Source of the DNA: Bacteroidia bacterium
GTDB taxonomy: Bacteria; Bacteroidota; Bacteroidia; J057; JANWXU01
Length of the DNA stretch: 43,526 bases
Direction: 5' to 3'
Assembly: GCA_025057395.1 (NCBI GenBank)
Contig: JANWXU010000023.1
Coordinates: 1-43,526, forward strand
Positions 18,485 through 27,518 of the stretch are shown here, piece by piece; the first letter of the stretch is position 1; each line of letters starts with the position of its first letter. Position numbers and translations under genes: made by a program. The notes under the pieces were generated by a model. That model was not told the origin of the DNA, did no database searches, and was given only the letters and a program-made list of their open reading frames with translations.

Positions 18485-18725
18485 TGAATGCGTGTATTAG
18501 CATTGGATGCTATTAAAAATAATAATAAAGGAAAAGACAATTTAATATACTTGAAGAAAGTAAAACAAAGATTCTTACCCTCGCAAAATAAAAAAAAATT
18601 GTTGCTATTATTTGTTAGGTTCGATAAAGTCTAAAATTTACTTGAATAAAGGTTTAATTAAGATGATAAAAGCTCTGTATTACCAGTAAAGTTAATGAGA
18701 TATAGTATTTACATTTAGGAATTAA

Positions 18726-20225
18726 TTAAAAAATGTGGTTAATCTCATACGTGTCTAAAAATTTTTTAGCGACTGTAATATCGTGCGAAAAAATTCGGTC
18801 TGTACTTGCTATAGGTACTTGTTGGCGAAAGTCATCTAAAATGGCTTCGAGAAGGGGAGAAGTTTTTTGTGGAAGTCTAAAGTAAAGAGCCTGGGATGCG
18901 TGCATGAGCTCAATAGCCAAAATAGTTTTCAGATTCTCTAATATAGTATAGGCTTTTGTAGCACTATTGGCCCCCATACTTACATAATCTTCTTGTCCAT
19001 TGGAAGAGGGGATGGAAGCTACAGAACTAGGGTAGCAGAGGTGTTGGTTTTGATTGACCAAGGCAGCAGCTGTATATTGCAAAATCATAAAGCCGGAATT
19101 TAAGCCCGGTTTAGGAGATAGAAAAGGAGGTAAATTACGTGTTCCAGAAAGTAATTGGTAAATACGCCTTTCTGCAATACTTCCTAGGTAAGTCATAGCT
19201 ATTGCTAAGGTATCAAGTGCCAGAGCTAGCTGTTGCCCATGGAAGTTTCCGCCAGCAAGGACTTGCCTTTCTTCAGGGAAAATACTAGGGTTATCACTAA
19301 CACTGGCAGCTTCTGTCTGCATAATAGTACTTACCCACTCTAAGGCATCTTTTACAGCACCATGTACTTGGGGGATGCAACGAAATGAATATGGATCTTG
19401 TACGTGTACAGAGGGGGCGTTAGCAATCGAGGAGGCTGCGCGTAAGATACGAATACGGTGAGCAGTTATTTGCTGTCCCTTATGGGGACGAATGCGATGC
19501 AATGCTTCTGCAAATGGTTCTTGGCAGCAAGCAAACGCATCTAGGCTAAGGGTAGCAATGATGTCTGCCCATTTTTCTAGCTTATTAAGATGTAAAAGAA
19601 TGTAGTACCCATAGGCAAGCATAAATTGCGTTCCATTTAAAAGAGCTAAGCCTTCTTTAGGTTCTAATTGCAAGGGCTCTAGATTCATTTGGGCATAGAT
19701 TTCTGCAGTAGAGTATAAATTGCCATTGCTCCAAATCTTACCTTCTCCTATTAACGGTAAGCAAAGATGAGCTAAGGGAGCAAGATCTCCGCTTGCGCCT
19801 AAAGAGCCCTGCGTGTAAACAACAGGCAAAAGATTAGCATTATAGAGGGTAATTAAGCGTTCTACTACTTCTTTGCGTACGGCAGAGTAGCCATAGATAA
19901 GAGCTTGAATTTTTAGAAGAAGCATTATTTTTACTATTGGCAAAGGCACCCACTCCCCCGTACCGCAGGCATGAGAAAGCAACAAATTATGTTGTAGCGT
20001 ACTAAGTTCGGTATCTGATATTATAGTATTACATAGAGACCCAAATCCGGTATTAATACCATACAAAGCATTAGGATTTTTTTCTAAACATTCTTTGAGA
20101 AAGAGATAGCTTTTTTCTAAAGCTTGTACCGCTTCGGTGCTTAAAGCGAGTTGCGCGTTTAGAATATCTGTAAGTTTATCAATAGTAAGGTGATTAGCAG
20201 GATGAAGATAGTATAGAGCAGGCAT
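18726..20225 (-). CDS. hutH: Histidine ammonia-lyase
   Basis: It releases ammonia from histidine to give urocanate, the first step of histidine degradation. The 499-residue protein carries the MIO-forming Ala-Ser-Gly at residues 144-146 in GSLGASGDLAPLAH and the YGINTGFG motif at 55-62. A downstream QDPYSFRCIPQVHGA (near 285) and a FHGQ (around 330) are as in HutH. All catalytic features look intact. It stands alone: no hutU, hutI or ftcD gene is in the window. A TTTTTAATT-rich spacer separates it from the sensor gene. It starts five bases after the stop of the upstream DUF697 gene, which suggests co-transcription. Confidence 0.95.
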   Translation of the reverse strand: MPALYYLHPANHLTIDKLTDILNAQLALSTEAVQALEKSYLFLKECLEKNPNALYGINTGFGSLCNTIISDTELSTLQHNLLLSHACGTGEWVPLPIVKIMLLLKIQALIYGYSAVRKEVVERLITLYNANLLPVVYTQGSLGASGDLAPLAHLCLPLIGEGKIWSNGNLYSTAEIYAQMNLEPLQLEPKEGLALLNGTQFMLAYGYYILLHLNKLEKWADIIATLSLDAFACCQEPFAEALHRIRPHKGQQITAHRIRILRAASSIANAPSVHVQDPYSFRCIPQVHGAVKDALEWVSTIMQTEAASVSDNPSIFPEERQVLAGGNFHGQQLALALDTLAIAMTYLGSIAERRIYQLLSGTRNLPPFLSPKPGLNSGFMILQYTAAALVNQNQHLCYPSSVASIPSSNGQEDYVSMGANSATKAYTILENLKTILAIELMHASQALYFRLPQKTSPLLEAILDDFRQQVPIASTDRIFSHDITVAKKFLDTYEINHIF

Positions 20226-20230
20226 TATTT

Positions 20231-20818
20231 TTAATACCGGCTTATAATTTCATTTTTTAGTTTCTGGAATTCTGTTTCAGTGATAATTCCTGAGTCTCTT
20301 AGTTCAGCAAGCTCTTTTATGCGTGCAATTAAGTCATCTTCAGGTACAGATGTAGAAGATTGGGAGGTTGGATTTTTACCTTCTTTTTTTATATTCTGGG
20401 CAAATTTCTTACCAATTTCTAATTGTTCTTGAAAGTACTCTTTAAAATTTTCAGCATTTAAGTTAGAAAAGTCACCACCGCTTTCAAAGTGCTTGCAAAG
20501 TACTTGGCCAATTGCAAAAGTAGTAGCTCCGGCAAGAATTATCATAGAAACACCCCCTAATAAAGTGCCAATACCTGGTATCATTTTAATAGCACTTGCA
20601 CCCAGCGTAGTAAAGACTCCGCCTGCCAATGCAGTAATGAATTGCTTGCTTTGATTTTCAGGGTAAGGTTCTTTCCCATAGTACTTAGCAAGAGCGTTCA
20701 TCATTTTTACCTGTACACCTGTCAGCGCAACGGTATCTAGCAAAGGTAAAGGGATAGCGCCTGCCCCCATTGAAAGAAGTACATAATTTTGAATAATTTC
20801 TTTTGCGCCCTGTCCCAT
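20231..20818 (-). CDS. DUF697-like membrane protein with C-terminal SHOCT domain
   Basis: I use the ATG at 20818 (195 residues). The open frame continues upstream, but the sequence there is not protein-like and runs into the divergent methyltransferase gene. The start MGQGAKEIIQNYVLLSMGAG and the LPLLDTVALTGVQVKMMNALAKYYG stretch match the DUF697 region known from YcjF-like proteins. Hydrophobic segments lie at about 20-40 and 80-120. The last about 35 residues, DDLIARIKELAELRDSGIITETEFQ, form a SHOCT short helical domain. It may act in membrane stress or oligomerisation. The gene ends five bases before hutH. Confidence 0.8.
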   Translation of the reverse strand: MGQGAKEIIQNYVLLSMGAGAIPLPLLDTVALTGVQVKMMNALAKYYGKEPYPENQSKQFITALAGGVFTTLGASAIKMIPGIGTLLGGVSMIILAGATTFAIGQVLCKHFESGGDFSNLNAENFKEYFQEQLEIGKKFAQNIKKEGKNPTSQSSTSVPEDDLIARIKELAELRDSGIITETEFQKLKNEIISRY

Positions 20819-20951
20819 AATTTTGTTTATTGTACTACTCTTCAAATATATATTCTTTCTTATCCTAAAACAAATTGTAAGGCATGGGGGAGAGCAGAAA
20901 AAGACTTGTATTTTATGGATTTTGCGGTATTTTGGTCTACAATTTTGGCTT

Positions 20952-21692
20952 ATGAAAGTAAATATTTTGGGGTTGGCTGTTTTTAGCTGGGGGCTAGTAA
21001 TAATAAGCTGTAAAGGTCCTGCTTCTGAGCCTGCTGCAGGCACTGTTAGCCCTAAGCAGATGCAAAATACTGAGCATTTACATAATGAAACAGACGCAAA
21101 TGCTTATATGCATCAAGCACCTTTTGATACTTTAGTCAAAAGGTTTGAAAATCCTTTACGCCAACGTTGGCAAAAACCTGATAAAGTTATTCAAATGTTG
21201 CAGCCCTTGAACGGTGCTGTAGTTGCAGATATTGGTGCGGGCACGGGTTATTTTAGTATTCGCTTAGCAAGTCGTGCTGAAAAAGTGATTGCTATTGATA
21301 TTGATCCGCAATTTATTGAGTATTTGCAGAAGGAAGTATCCAAAAATAACTATAAAAATATAGAAATTCGTCAAACTACGTCCGATAATCCTGGTCTTAA
21401 GCCTAATGAGGTTGATAAAGTTCTAATTGTAAATACTTATCACCATATTCAAAAAAGAGAGGCATGGTTAAAGCTGCTAAAGAATGGTATGAAGAGGAAT
21501 AGCTCTTTATATATTGTAGATTTCAAAAAAGGTAAATTGCCCGAAGGACCGCCAGATTCTCACAAAATAACTTACCAAAAGGTAATTGAAGAGTTAGAAA
21601 AAGTAGGTTTTGTAAATATTTTTGTGGATACTACTACTTTAGCCTATCAATACATTATAATGGCTTCTACTAGTTTTTCAAAGGATGCATAA
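20952..21692 (+). CDS. Lipoprotein with a class I SAM-methyltransferase domain
   Basis: The start ATG at 20952 (246 residues) yields a lipoprotein signal, LGLAVFSWGLVIISC with the lipid cysteine at 20. Upstream sequence in frame is not protein-like. After a spacer, the methyltransferase core begins with motif I VVADIGAGTGYF (about 91-101). It continues with VIAIDIDPQF (the acidic residue that binds the SAM ribose), VDKVLIVNTYHH and a C-terminal beta strand. Only a SAM-dependent methyltransferase fold is certain; the substrate is unknown. The signal is odd, as SAM is not normally available outside the cytoplasm. Its stop overlaps the next gene start by eight bases, so the two are translated together. 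Confidence 0.85.
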   Translation: MKVNILGLAVFSWGLVIISCKGPASEPAAGTVSPKQMQNTEHLHNETDANAYMHQAPFDTLVKRFENPLRQRWQKPDKVIQMLQPLNGAVVADIGAGTGYFSIRLASRAEKVIAIDIDPQFIEYLQKEVSKNNYKNIEIRQTTSDNPGLKPNEVDKVLIVNTYHHIQKREAWLKLLKNGMKRNSSLYIVDFKKGKLPEGPPDSHKITYQKVIEELEKVGFVNIFVDTTTLAYQYIIMASTSFSKDA

Positions 21693-22695
21693 AAAGACTT
21701 ATGGTTCTATTCTTATTAGTCGAACTGATAGTATTGGAGATGTTATTCTTACGCTACCGCTATGTGGCTTTTTAAAAGAACTTTTTCCTAGTTGCAATAT
21801 CCTCTTTTTAGGAACAAGTTATACGCTGCCCATTTTAGAGCGTTGCAAGTATATTGATATGCCCCTAGATTGGCAAGAAATCAAGCAAAAACCTTGGAGG
21901 GAACAAGTTGAATACATGCGTTTCATGCGAATAGCCCAGGTAATACATGTATTTCCAAGATTTAGTATTGCTAAGTTATGCTACCAAGCCAGTATTCCTA
22001 TTCGTATAGGCACTAGCCATCGTCTGTATCATTGGTGGTATTGCAATCGTTTAGTTCCCTTAGGAAGGAAAAATTCTTTTTTGCATGAAGCAGAGCTTAA
22101 CATTCAACTTTTAAAACCCCTCACGAAACAGCGTCCCACTCGCCCTTTGTGGCATTATTATGGAATTATTTCCTCTACTACTACTTTTACTTCTCTCTTT
22201 GAAAAAAATACGCGTCCTAAAATTATACTTCATCCTGGTTCTCGAGGAAGTGCAAAAAATTGGCCTCTTAACTATTGGCATGCACTAATAGAGCTTTTGA
22301 TAAAAGCGGAGTATCAAGTGATTCTTACAGGAAGTGCTGCAGAAGCTGATATCCTTGCAAGTTGGGTATCGAATTTGCCCTCCACTATTTATAACCTTAT
22401 GGGCAAGCTTACTCTTAGTGAACTTATCGACTGCATTGCAGCAAGCGACCTACTTGTGGCAGCAAGTACCGGTCCTTTACACATTGCTGCGGCACTTGGA
22501 AAATTTACCGTAGGCTTATATGTACCATTAAAACCTTTGTATCCTCAACGATGGGCTCCCCTGGGGGAAAAAGCATATTACCTAGTAAGTTCACAAACTT
22601 GTAGAAAATGTACTCAGAAGGAATGCCCGTGTATGCTTGCTCTTACTCCAAAAGACGTTTTTGCGCAAATTCAAAAATTGTTACTGAAAAACTAG
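21685..22695 (+). CDS. Glycosyltransferase family 9 (heptosyltransferase-like)
   Basis: The 336-residue protein begins ILISRTDSIGDVILTLPL, the usual start of ADP-heptose:LPS heptosyltransferase family members. It has the second-half donor-site features ILHPGSRGSAKNWP (about 185-200), ILTGSAAEADIL, and AASDLLVAASTGPLHIAAALG (about 250-270). The fold is GT-B. It likely adds a sugar to lipopolysaccharide or another surface glycan. A cysteine cluster at the C-terminus (CRKCTQKECPC) is unusual for a plain heptosyltransferase and may bind a metal. It overlaps the methyltransferase gene, so both may serve one surface modification. Confidence 0.9.
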   Translation: MHKKTYGSILISRTDSIGDVILTLPLCGFLKELFPSCNILFLGTSYTLPILERCKYIDMPLDWQEIKQKPWREQVEYMRFMRIAQVIHVFPRFSIAKLCYQASIPIRIGTSHRLYHWWYCNRLVPLGRKNSFLHEAELNIQLLKPLTKQRPTRPLWHYYGIISSTTTFTSLFEKNTRPKIILHPGSRGSAKNWPLNYWHALIELLIKAEYQVILTGSAAEADILASWVSNLPSTIYNLMGKLTLSELIDCIAASDLLVAASTGPLHIAAALGKFTVGLYVPLKPLYPQRWAPLGEKAYYLVSSQTCRKCTQKECPCMLALTPKDVFAQIQKLLLKN

Positions 22696-22802
22696 GAACT
22701 AGAAATTAGCATATAATTCCTTGAGTAATTATTCTCCTTTTCAGATTCCTGAGTCGATAAATTTTAAGCTTGAATTGTTATACTAAATTGAATCTTTATA
22801 TT

Positions 22803-22810
22803 TATATTTG
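22803..22810 (+). promoter_or_regulatory. Candidate -7 promoter element (TATATTTG) upstream of the large adhesin-like gene
   Basis: TATATTTG fits TAnnTTTG exactly, and a start of transcription about seven bases later would leave a leader of about 15 bases to the ATG at 22832. A -33 TTG is not well spaced. It overlaps the alternative TTG start at 22808, which argues for the ATG as the real start. Confidence 0.4.
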
Positions 22811-22831
22811 ATAACTAAAGCTTTTAAAAGG

Positions 22832-25800
22832 ATGGGGAAAAGATTAACAATATTTTTACTTGCTTGCTTTTTAGGATACTTTTCAAACTTGAAGGGACAA
22901 AGGCCAGAATGTAGGCCTACCATAGAAGTATGTCGACCTACTCCTACTGTGCCCGTTTGTTTAACTCCTAAGGTACTTGATGAGGGAACTGTGGGGATTC
23001 CCTACAGCAGTAGCTTAAACCTCAATATAGGCTTGCAGGCAATTTCACAAGGACGAACTTTTAATATAACTGCGGTAGAGATTTTAGGAGTTACTAACTT
23101 ACCCGCGGGCTTAAGTATCGCTTTCTTGAGTGCTAATTCTAACCATGGAAATAATGGTGTGATAAGTAATTTTCCTGCGCGGCTGGCTGCTGCTAATACG
23201 CCCTATGCTCTATGCGCTTCCATTACTGGAACTCCTTCGGCGCCTACGCAGCCTACCGATTCTGTTACAATCCAGTTACGTCTAAATCTCTCTATTGGTA
23301 CGGGAGGACCAAGTATTGGCATACCGGTTCCAGTGAATGTTAATTTTCATGTTCCTATAAAAAATGGAATTATTGTGCCAGTATTCAGAGTAGACGCTGG
23401 TGCTGATAGAACAATCACGTGTGGTGCACAAACGCAATTGCAGGCAACAGTTACTCCCCCTCAAACTCAGGGTGTGACTTTTTCTTGGTCCCCTACTACA
23501 GGACTTTCTAATCCTAACATAGCGAACCCAGTAGCTAGACCTACCGTCACTACTACTTACGTAGTAACAGCTGCAAGTGAGACTTTAGGCCTTAAAGCAT
23601 CAGATACAGTGGTAGTATTTGTTAATAAAGCCAATTTTAATCTAAATTTTACGGCGAATCCTACAGTGATTACTGAAGCTCCATATACTACTACTTTTAC
23701 GATTGCTAATTTTAGTAGAGGCTTGCAATATACTCTGTTCCCAGGCGATGGAAATAGTATTCCGCTGTTTACTAATACCTTTGCATATACCTACTCTGAT
23801 ACGGGCGTATATTCCCCTATGCTAGTAGCTAGAAATTTGATAGGGTGTACTGATACTTTACTTCGTAGAGACTACATTCGTGTAGAATCTCCACTTCTTG
23901 TTTTTGTGAATCCTAGCAGTACCACAATTACGTGTGGTTCAATTACACGAGCCACAGCTACAACTAATAAAACAGGTAATATTGAGTGGAGTTGGGAACC
24001 TACTACAGGAGTAAGTAATCCTAATATTGCTAACCCTTCACTATCTCCAACCCAAACTACTATTTATACAATAACAGCTCGTTTGGATAATCAAAAGGCT
24101 TCCACTACTATGAAGGTAGTAGTAGAGGGAGCAAACTTTAATGTAAATTTTACTGCTAATCCCACTAATCTTACTACACGCCCTTTCACTGTAAATTTTA
24201 CTAACTCAACCCCTTCTTCCTCAAATTATACCTATACATGGGACTTTGGAGACGGTAATACATCTAATCAAGTAAACCCAAGGCATACTTATCAAAATAA
24301 CGGTACTTATACAGTTCAGCTGATTGCTACAGATCCCAATACGGGCTGTAAAGATACCTTAACGCGTGTAGGGTATATTGTTTGTGATGATCGCACGAAT
24401 GCTCCCTTAACTGTAACTGTAACAAATGACACAGCTATAAACTGTGGCGACCGTGTTCAGCTGGAAGCCAAAGCTAATTTACCTAATACTACTTTCCAAT
24501 GGGCCCCTACTACAGGTTTAAATAATCCTAATATTGCTAACCCCGTAGCTACTCCTCCTGCTACTACTACCTACACTGTTACTGCTCGTAATGGTATCCA
24601 ATTAGCAAGAGCAGTAGTAGTTGTGACTATAAAGCCAGTTGAAATTACTAATTTGGAGGCTGAGTATTGTACCACTTCTCCAGCTTTTCAGATAACAGCT
24701 AGTGTACCAGGGGGTACTTATTCGGGTCCTGTTAATGGATTGACACCGCAAGGACTTTTTACACCTAGCCAAGCAGGACCAGGTAATTATACTATTCGTT
24801 ATAGTGGTACACGTAATGGCTGTAGTTTCACTACTAGCAAACCTGTGAGAGTAGTTGCTCCCCCAACAGCTACTATAGAAGGGCTTGCTAATCGGTATTG
24901 CAATAATTCACCTGATGTTCCGCTCAAGCTTAGCCCCGAGGGAGGACGCTTAAGTGTAGAATATGCTTTTTCTATTCCGGGTGCTCCCCCAATTTCTGGT
25001 GGTATTAATGGTACTAGTTTTTCACCCTCTACTCTTGCACCAGGAAACTATAGGGTTCGCTATACGGGTACTTCGGGTATTTGTACTTATAATACTGTGA
25101 GCAACCCAGTCCTTGTTGTTGCTGCACCGCAAGTGAGAATTTCAGGTCTTAATTCTACGTATTGCCAGAATGATCCTCCATCCACTATGACGGCAGAGCC
25201 TGCAGGCGGTGTATTTTCAGGTAGCGGCGTTAGTGGAAATACTTTTAATCCTGCGGAGGCTACGCTAGGGAAGGTCGATATTATTTATAAGAGAGACCCC
25301 ACTAATCCCAATGAATGTCCCGCTATAGATACAGTTACAGTAACTGTTTTCCCTACGCCAGACTTTGTTTTTATTTTTACTCGTCCATCGCCGGGTCAAA
25401 GTAATGGCTCAATTACTATAAATGCTACAGGAGGCACCCCTCCTTTCCAGTATAAGTTAAATGATGGTAATTTTCAGAATAGTAATGTGTTCAACAATTT
25501 ACCTGCAGGCACTTATGAGGCTACTGTACGTGATGCAAATGGCTGTACTCACACACGTACGTTAAACCTTACTCCCAACTGTCCGAGCTTCACCATTCGA
25601 GCGAGCGGGCCCACTTCTTTTTGCAGTGGTCCTAATAACTTTGTATTGCTAAGCTTGAATCCGCCGCCAGCTCCTGCTAATACTACTTATCAGTGGCAAA
25701 GAGATGGCGTAAATCTTCCAGGCCAAAATGCAGCAAGTACGCAAGCTAGGCAAAGTGGTGCTTATCGTTTAATTGTTCGAGTACCCTTTTGTCCTGACAC

Positions 25801-27301
25801 AGCTACTAATGTAATTAATGTTACAGTGCATCCTTTGCCGGTAGTAAGTGCTACAGTAACTGATGCTACTGGGGCCAATAATGCTGACGGACAAATAGTA
25901 GCTAGAGCCTCGAATGGGCAAGCGCCCTATCAGTTTCGTTTAGGTACTACAGGCAACTTTCAAAATGATTCTGTTTTTCGAAATCTAAGACCTAATACCT
26001 ATACAATTACCGCTAGGGACGCAAGAGGATGTACCAGTACGGCTGTTACCTTTACTGTTTCTGTAAAAATTATCTGTCCTAATCCTACCATTACCACTGA
26101 AAATGCCCTAGAATTTTGTGCGGGGGGAGAAGCTATTCTGCGAGCAGATATTGGGGAAGGTTTTAGTTATCAATGGTTAAAGGATAATACTCCTATTAAT
26201 GGTGCTACAAATCAAACTCTTAGGGTTACGGAAACAGGTAACTACAGTGTAATTATAAAAAAGAATGGATGTGAAGATGTAAGGAGTGAGGGGGTAATAG
26301 TAAGCGTCTCGCCTGTGCCGGGCTTAACATATACGGTAGAAAATCCATTGGGTAATTTGCAAAATGGAAAAATTGTAGCTAGAGCAGTGGGCGGCACAGA
26401 ACCGTATGAGTATGCTTTAGGGAATGGTAGTTTTACCCCTAATGGTACTTTTGATAATTTAGGAGCGGGTTCTTATGTCTTAAGGGTAAAAGATAGCAAA
26501 GGTTGCCAAGCAGAAACCACTGCCGTTTTAAACAGTACTCCCGTGAACTGTCCTACTAGCGCGCAAATTACTGCCTCAGGACCTCTTGCTTTCTGCCAGG
26601 GCGGAAATGTTGAGCTAAGCGCTAATACCGGTACTGATTATATTTATGTTTGGCGCAGAGATGGGCAGCTAATTAGTGAAGCTAGAGGCAGCCGCCTTAC
26701 AGTTGCCCAAAGTGGAAGTTACAGTTTGTCAATCACGCGTCTAGGATGTGCTGATTCTGCATACGCAGCTCCGGTAAACGTAGCAGTGCATCCATTGCCA
26801 CAATTAAGCACAACAGTTACAAGTGCTGTAAATGGTAATAATGGTGTTATACAGGCAGCCGCTACAGGTGGAACAGCCCCTTATCAATTCCAACTCAATA
26901 ATCAAGCTTTTCAGAGTAGTGGAACTTTTAGAGACTTGGCACCGGGTAATTATATTGTAAGAGTACGTGATAGTAAAGGGTGCCAGGCGCAGGCTCAGGT
27001 TACTGTGGAGAGTACTACCGTTACAGAGTACACTGTTTGGCCAGGTGATGCAAATAATGACGGCGTAGTGGATGTAACAGACTATTTTATTATTGCTAGT
27101 GGCTTCGGCAAAACCGGACCTCCACGTACTGAAAAAGGCTCAGAATGGAGAGGCTACAAAGCAAATATTTTATGGCCTTCTACTACTAATTATAGGGGAA
27201 CAACGATTAACGACCTTTACCTAGATGCTAATGGCGACGGTGTAATTGACATGCAGGATGTAGATTTAACTAAGCAATATCGCGGTAGAGAAAGGCGCTA
27301 A
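22832..27301 (+). CDS. Large adhesin-like repeat protein with PKD and SprB-type repeats and dockerin-like end
   Basis: From ATG 22832 the protein has 1489 residues and a signal peptide (MGKRLTIFLLACFLGYF). It is modular. A putative Ig-like N-terminal region (about 30-200) comes first. Three units then carry the recurring motif W-x-PTTG-x-x-NPNIANP (DNA near 23486, 23993, 24500). A PKD domain with WDFGDGNTSNQVNPRHTY lies near 465-510. Four SprB-like repeats follow (each ending Y-x-x-x-V/A-R/K-D-x-x-G-C), alternating with Ig-like units such as YQWQRDGVNLPGQ. The end (about 1400-1489) holds two EF-hand-like loops, GDANNDGVVDVTD and LDANGDGVIDMQD, resembling dockerin type I. No T9SS sorting domain is visible. 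The role is probably adhesion or gliding-surface structure. Confidence 0.85.
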   Translation: MGKRLTIFLLACFLGYFSNLKGQRPECRPTIEVCRPTPTVPVCLTPKVLDEGTVGIPYSSSLNLNIGLQAISQGRTFNITAVEILGVTNLPAGLSIAFLSANSNHGNNGVISNFPARLAAANTPYALCASITGTPSAPTQPTDSVTIQLRLNLSIGTGGPSIGIPVPVNVNFHVPIKNGIIVPVFRVDAGADRTITCGAQTQLQATVTPPQTQGVTFSWSPTTGLSNPNIANPVARPTVTTTYVVTAASETLGLKASDTVVVFVNKANFNLNFTANPTVITEAPYTTTFTIANFSRGLQYTLFPGDGNSIPLFTNTFAYTYSDTGVYSPMLVARNLIGCTDTLLRRDYIRVESPLLVFVNPSSTTITCGSITRATATTNKTGNIEWSWEPTTGVSNPNIANPSLSPTQTTIYTITARLDNQKASTTMKVVVEGANFNVNFTANPTNLTTRPFTVNFTNSTPSSSNYTYTWDFGDGNTSNQVNPRHTYQNNGTYTVQLIATDPNTGCKDTLTRVGYIVCDDRTNAPLTVTVTNDTAINCGDRVQLEAKANLPNTTFQWAPTTGLNNPNIANPVATPPATTTYTVTARNGIQLARAVVVVTIKPVEITNLEAEYCTTSPAFQITASVPGGTYSGPVNGLTPQGLFTPSQAGPGNYTIRYSGTRNGCSFTTSKPVRVVAPPTATIEGLANRYCNNSPDVPLKLSPEGGRLSVEYAFSIPGAPPISGGINGTSFSPSTLAPGNYRVRYTGTSGICTYNTVSNPVLVVAAPQVRISGLNSTYCQNDPPSTMTAEPAGGVFSGSGVSGNTFNPAEATLGKVDIIYKRDPTNPNECPAIDTVTVTVFPTPDFVFIFTRPSPGQSNGSITINATGGTPPFQYKLNDGNFQNSNVFNNLPAGTYEATVRDANGCTHTRTLNLTPNCPSFTIRASGPTSFCSGPNNFVLLSLNPPPAPANTTYQWQRDGVNLPGQNAASTQARQSGAYRLIVRVPFCPDTATNVINVTVHPLPVVSATVTDATGANNADGQIVARASNGQAPYQFRLGTTGNFQNDSVFRNLRPNTYTITARDARGCTSTAVTFTVSVKIICPNPTITTENALEFCAGGEAILRADIGEGFSYQWLKDNTPINGATNQTLRVTETGNYSVIIKKNGCEDVRSEGVIVSVSPVPGLTYTVENPLGNLQNGKIVARAVGGTEPYEYALGNGSFTPNGTFDNLGAGSYVLRVKDSKGCQAETTAVLNSTPVNCPTSAQITASGPLAFCQGGNVELSANTGTDYIYVWRRDGQLISEARGSRLTVAQSGSYSLSITRLGCADSAYAAPVNVAVHPLPQLSTTVTSAVNGNNGVIQAAATGGTAPYQFQLNNQAFQSSGTFRDLAPGNYIVRVRDSKGCQAQAQVTVESTTVTEYTVWPGDANNDGVVDVTDYFIIASGFGKTGPPRTEKGSEWRGYKANILWPSTTNYRGTTINDLYLDANGDGVIDMQDVDLTKQYRGRERR

Positions 27302-27318
27302 GCTTAGCTATTAGTCTT

Positions 27319-27348
27319 AAAAGACCCGGCTTGTAGCCGGGTCTTTTT
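27319..27348 (+). terminator. Rho-independent terminator after the adhesin-like gene
   Basis: The stem AAAAGACCCGGC (27319-27330) and GCCGGGTCTTTT (27336-27347) is perfect, with a five-base loop and a run of five T. It is the strongest terminator in the window. Confidence 0.95.
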
Positions 27349-27518
27349 ATTAAAAGGGATTTGTTTTTCAATGAAATTGATAGTATGTTTACTTTGAGAT
27401 AATTTTAAGTTTATCAATTTTTAATTCTAAATTAGAAGAATAAGTGAAGTATTAGAAGGTATTAAAGTTACACAGGGTAAGGGCTTTAATTTCTAGAAAG
27501 GGCGGATAACAATTAAAT

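Noticed and set aside
18485-18725. Spacer between hutH and the sensor gene, checked for a small RNA or riboswitch
   Set aside because: No hairpin of note or conserved riboswitch-like block could be seen; it is AT-rich sequence only.
23486-24560. Three near-identical DNA stretches encoding W-x-PTTG-x-x-NPNIANP, suspected mobile repeat
   Set aside because: They are in frame and belong to a protein repeat of the large adhesin-like gene; no insertion boundaries are visible.
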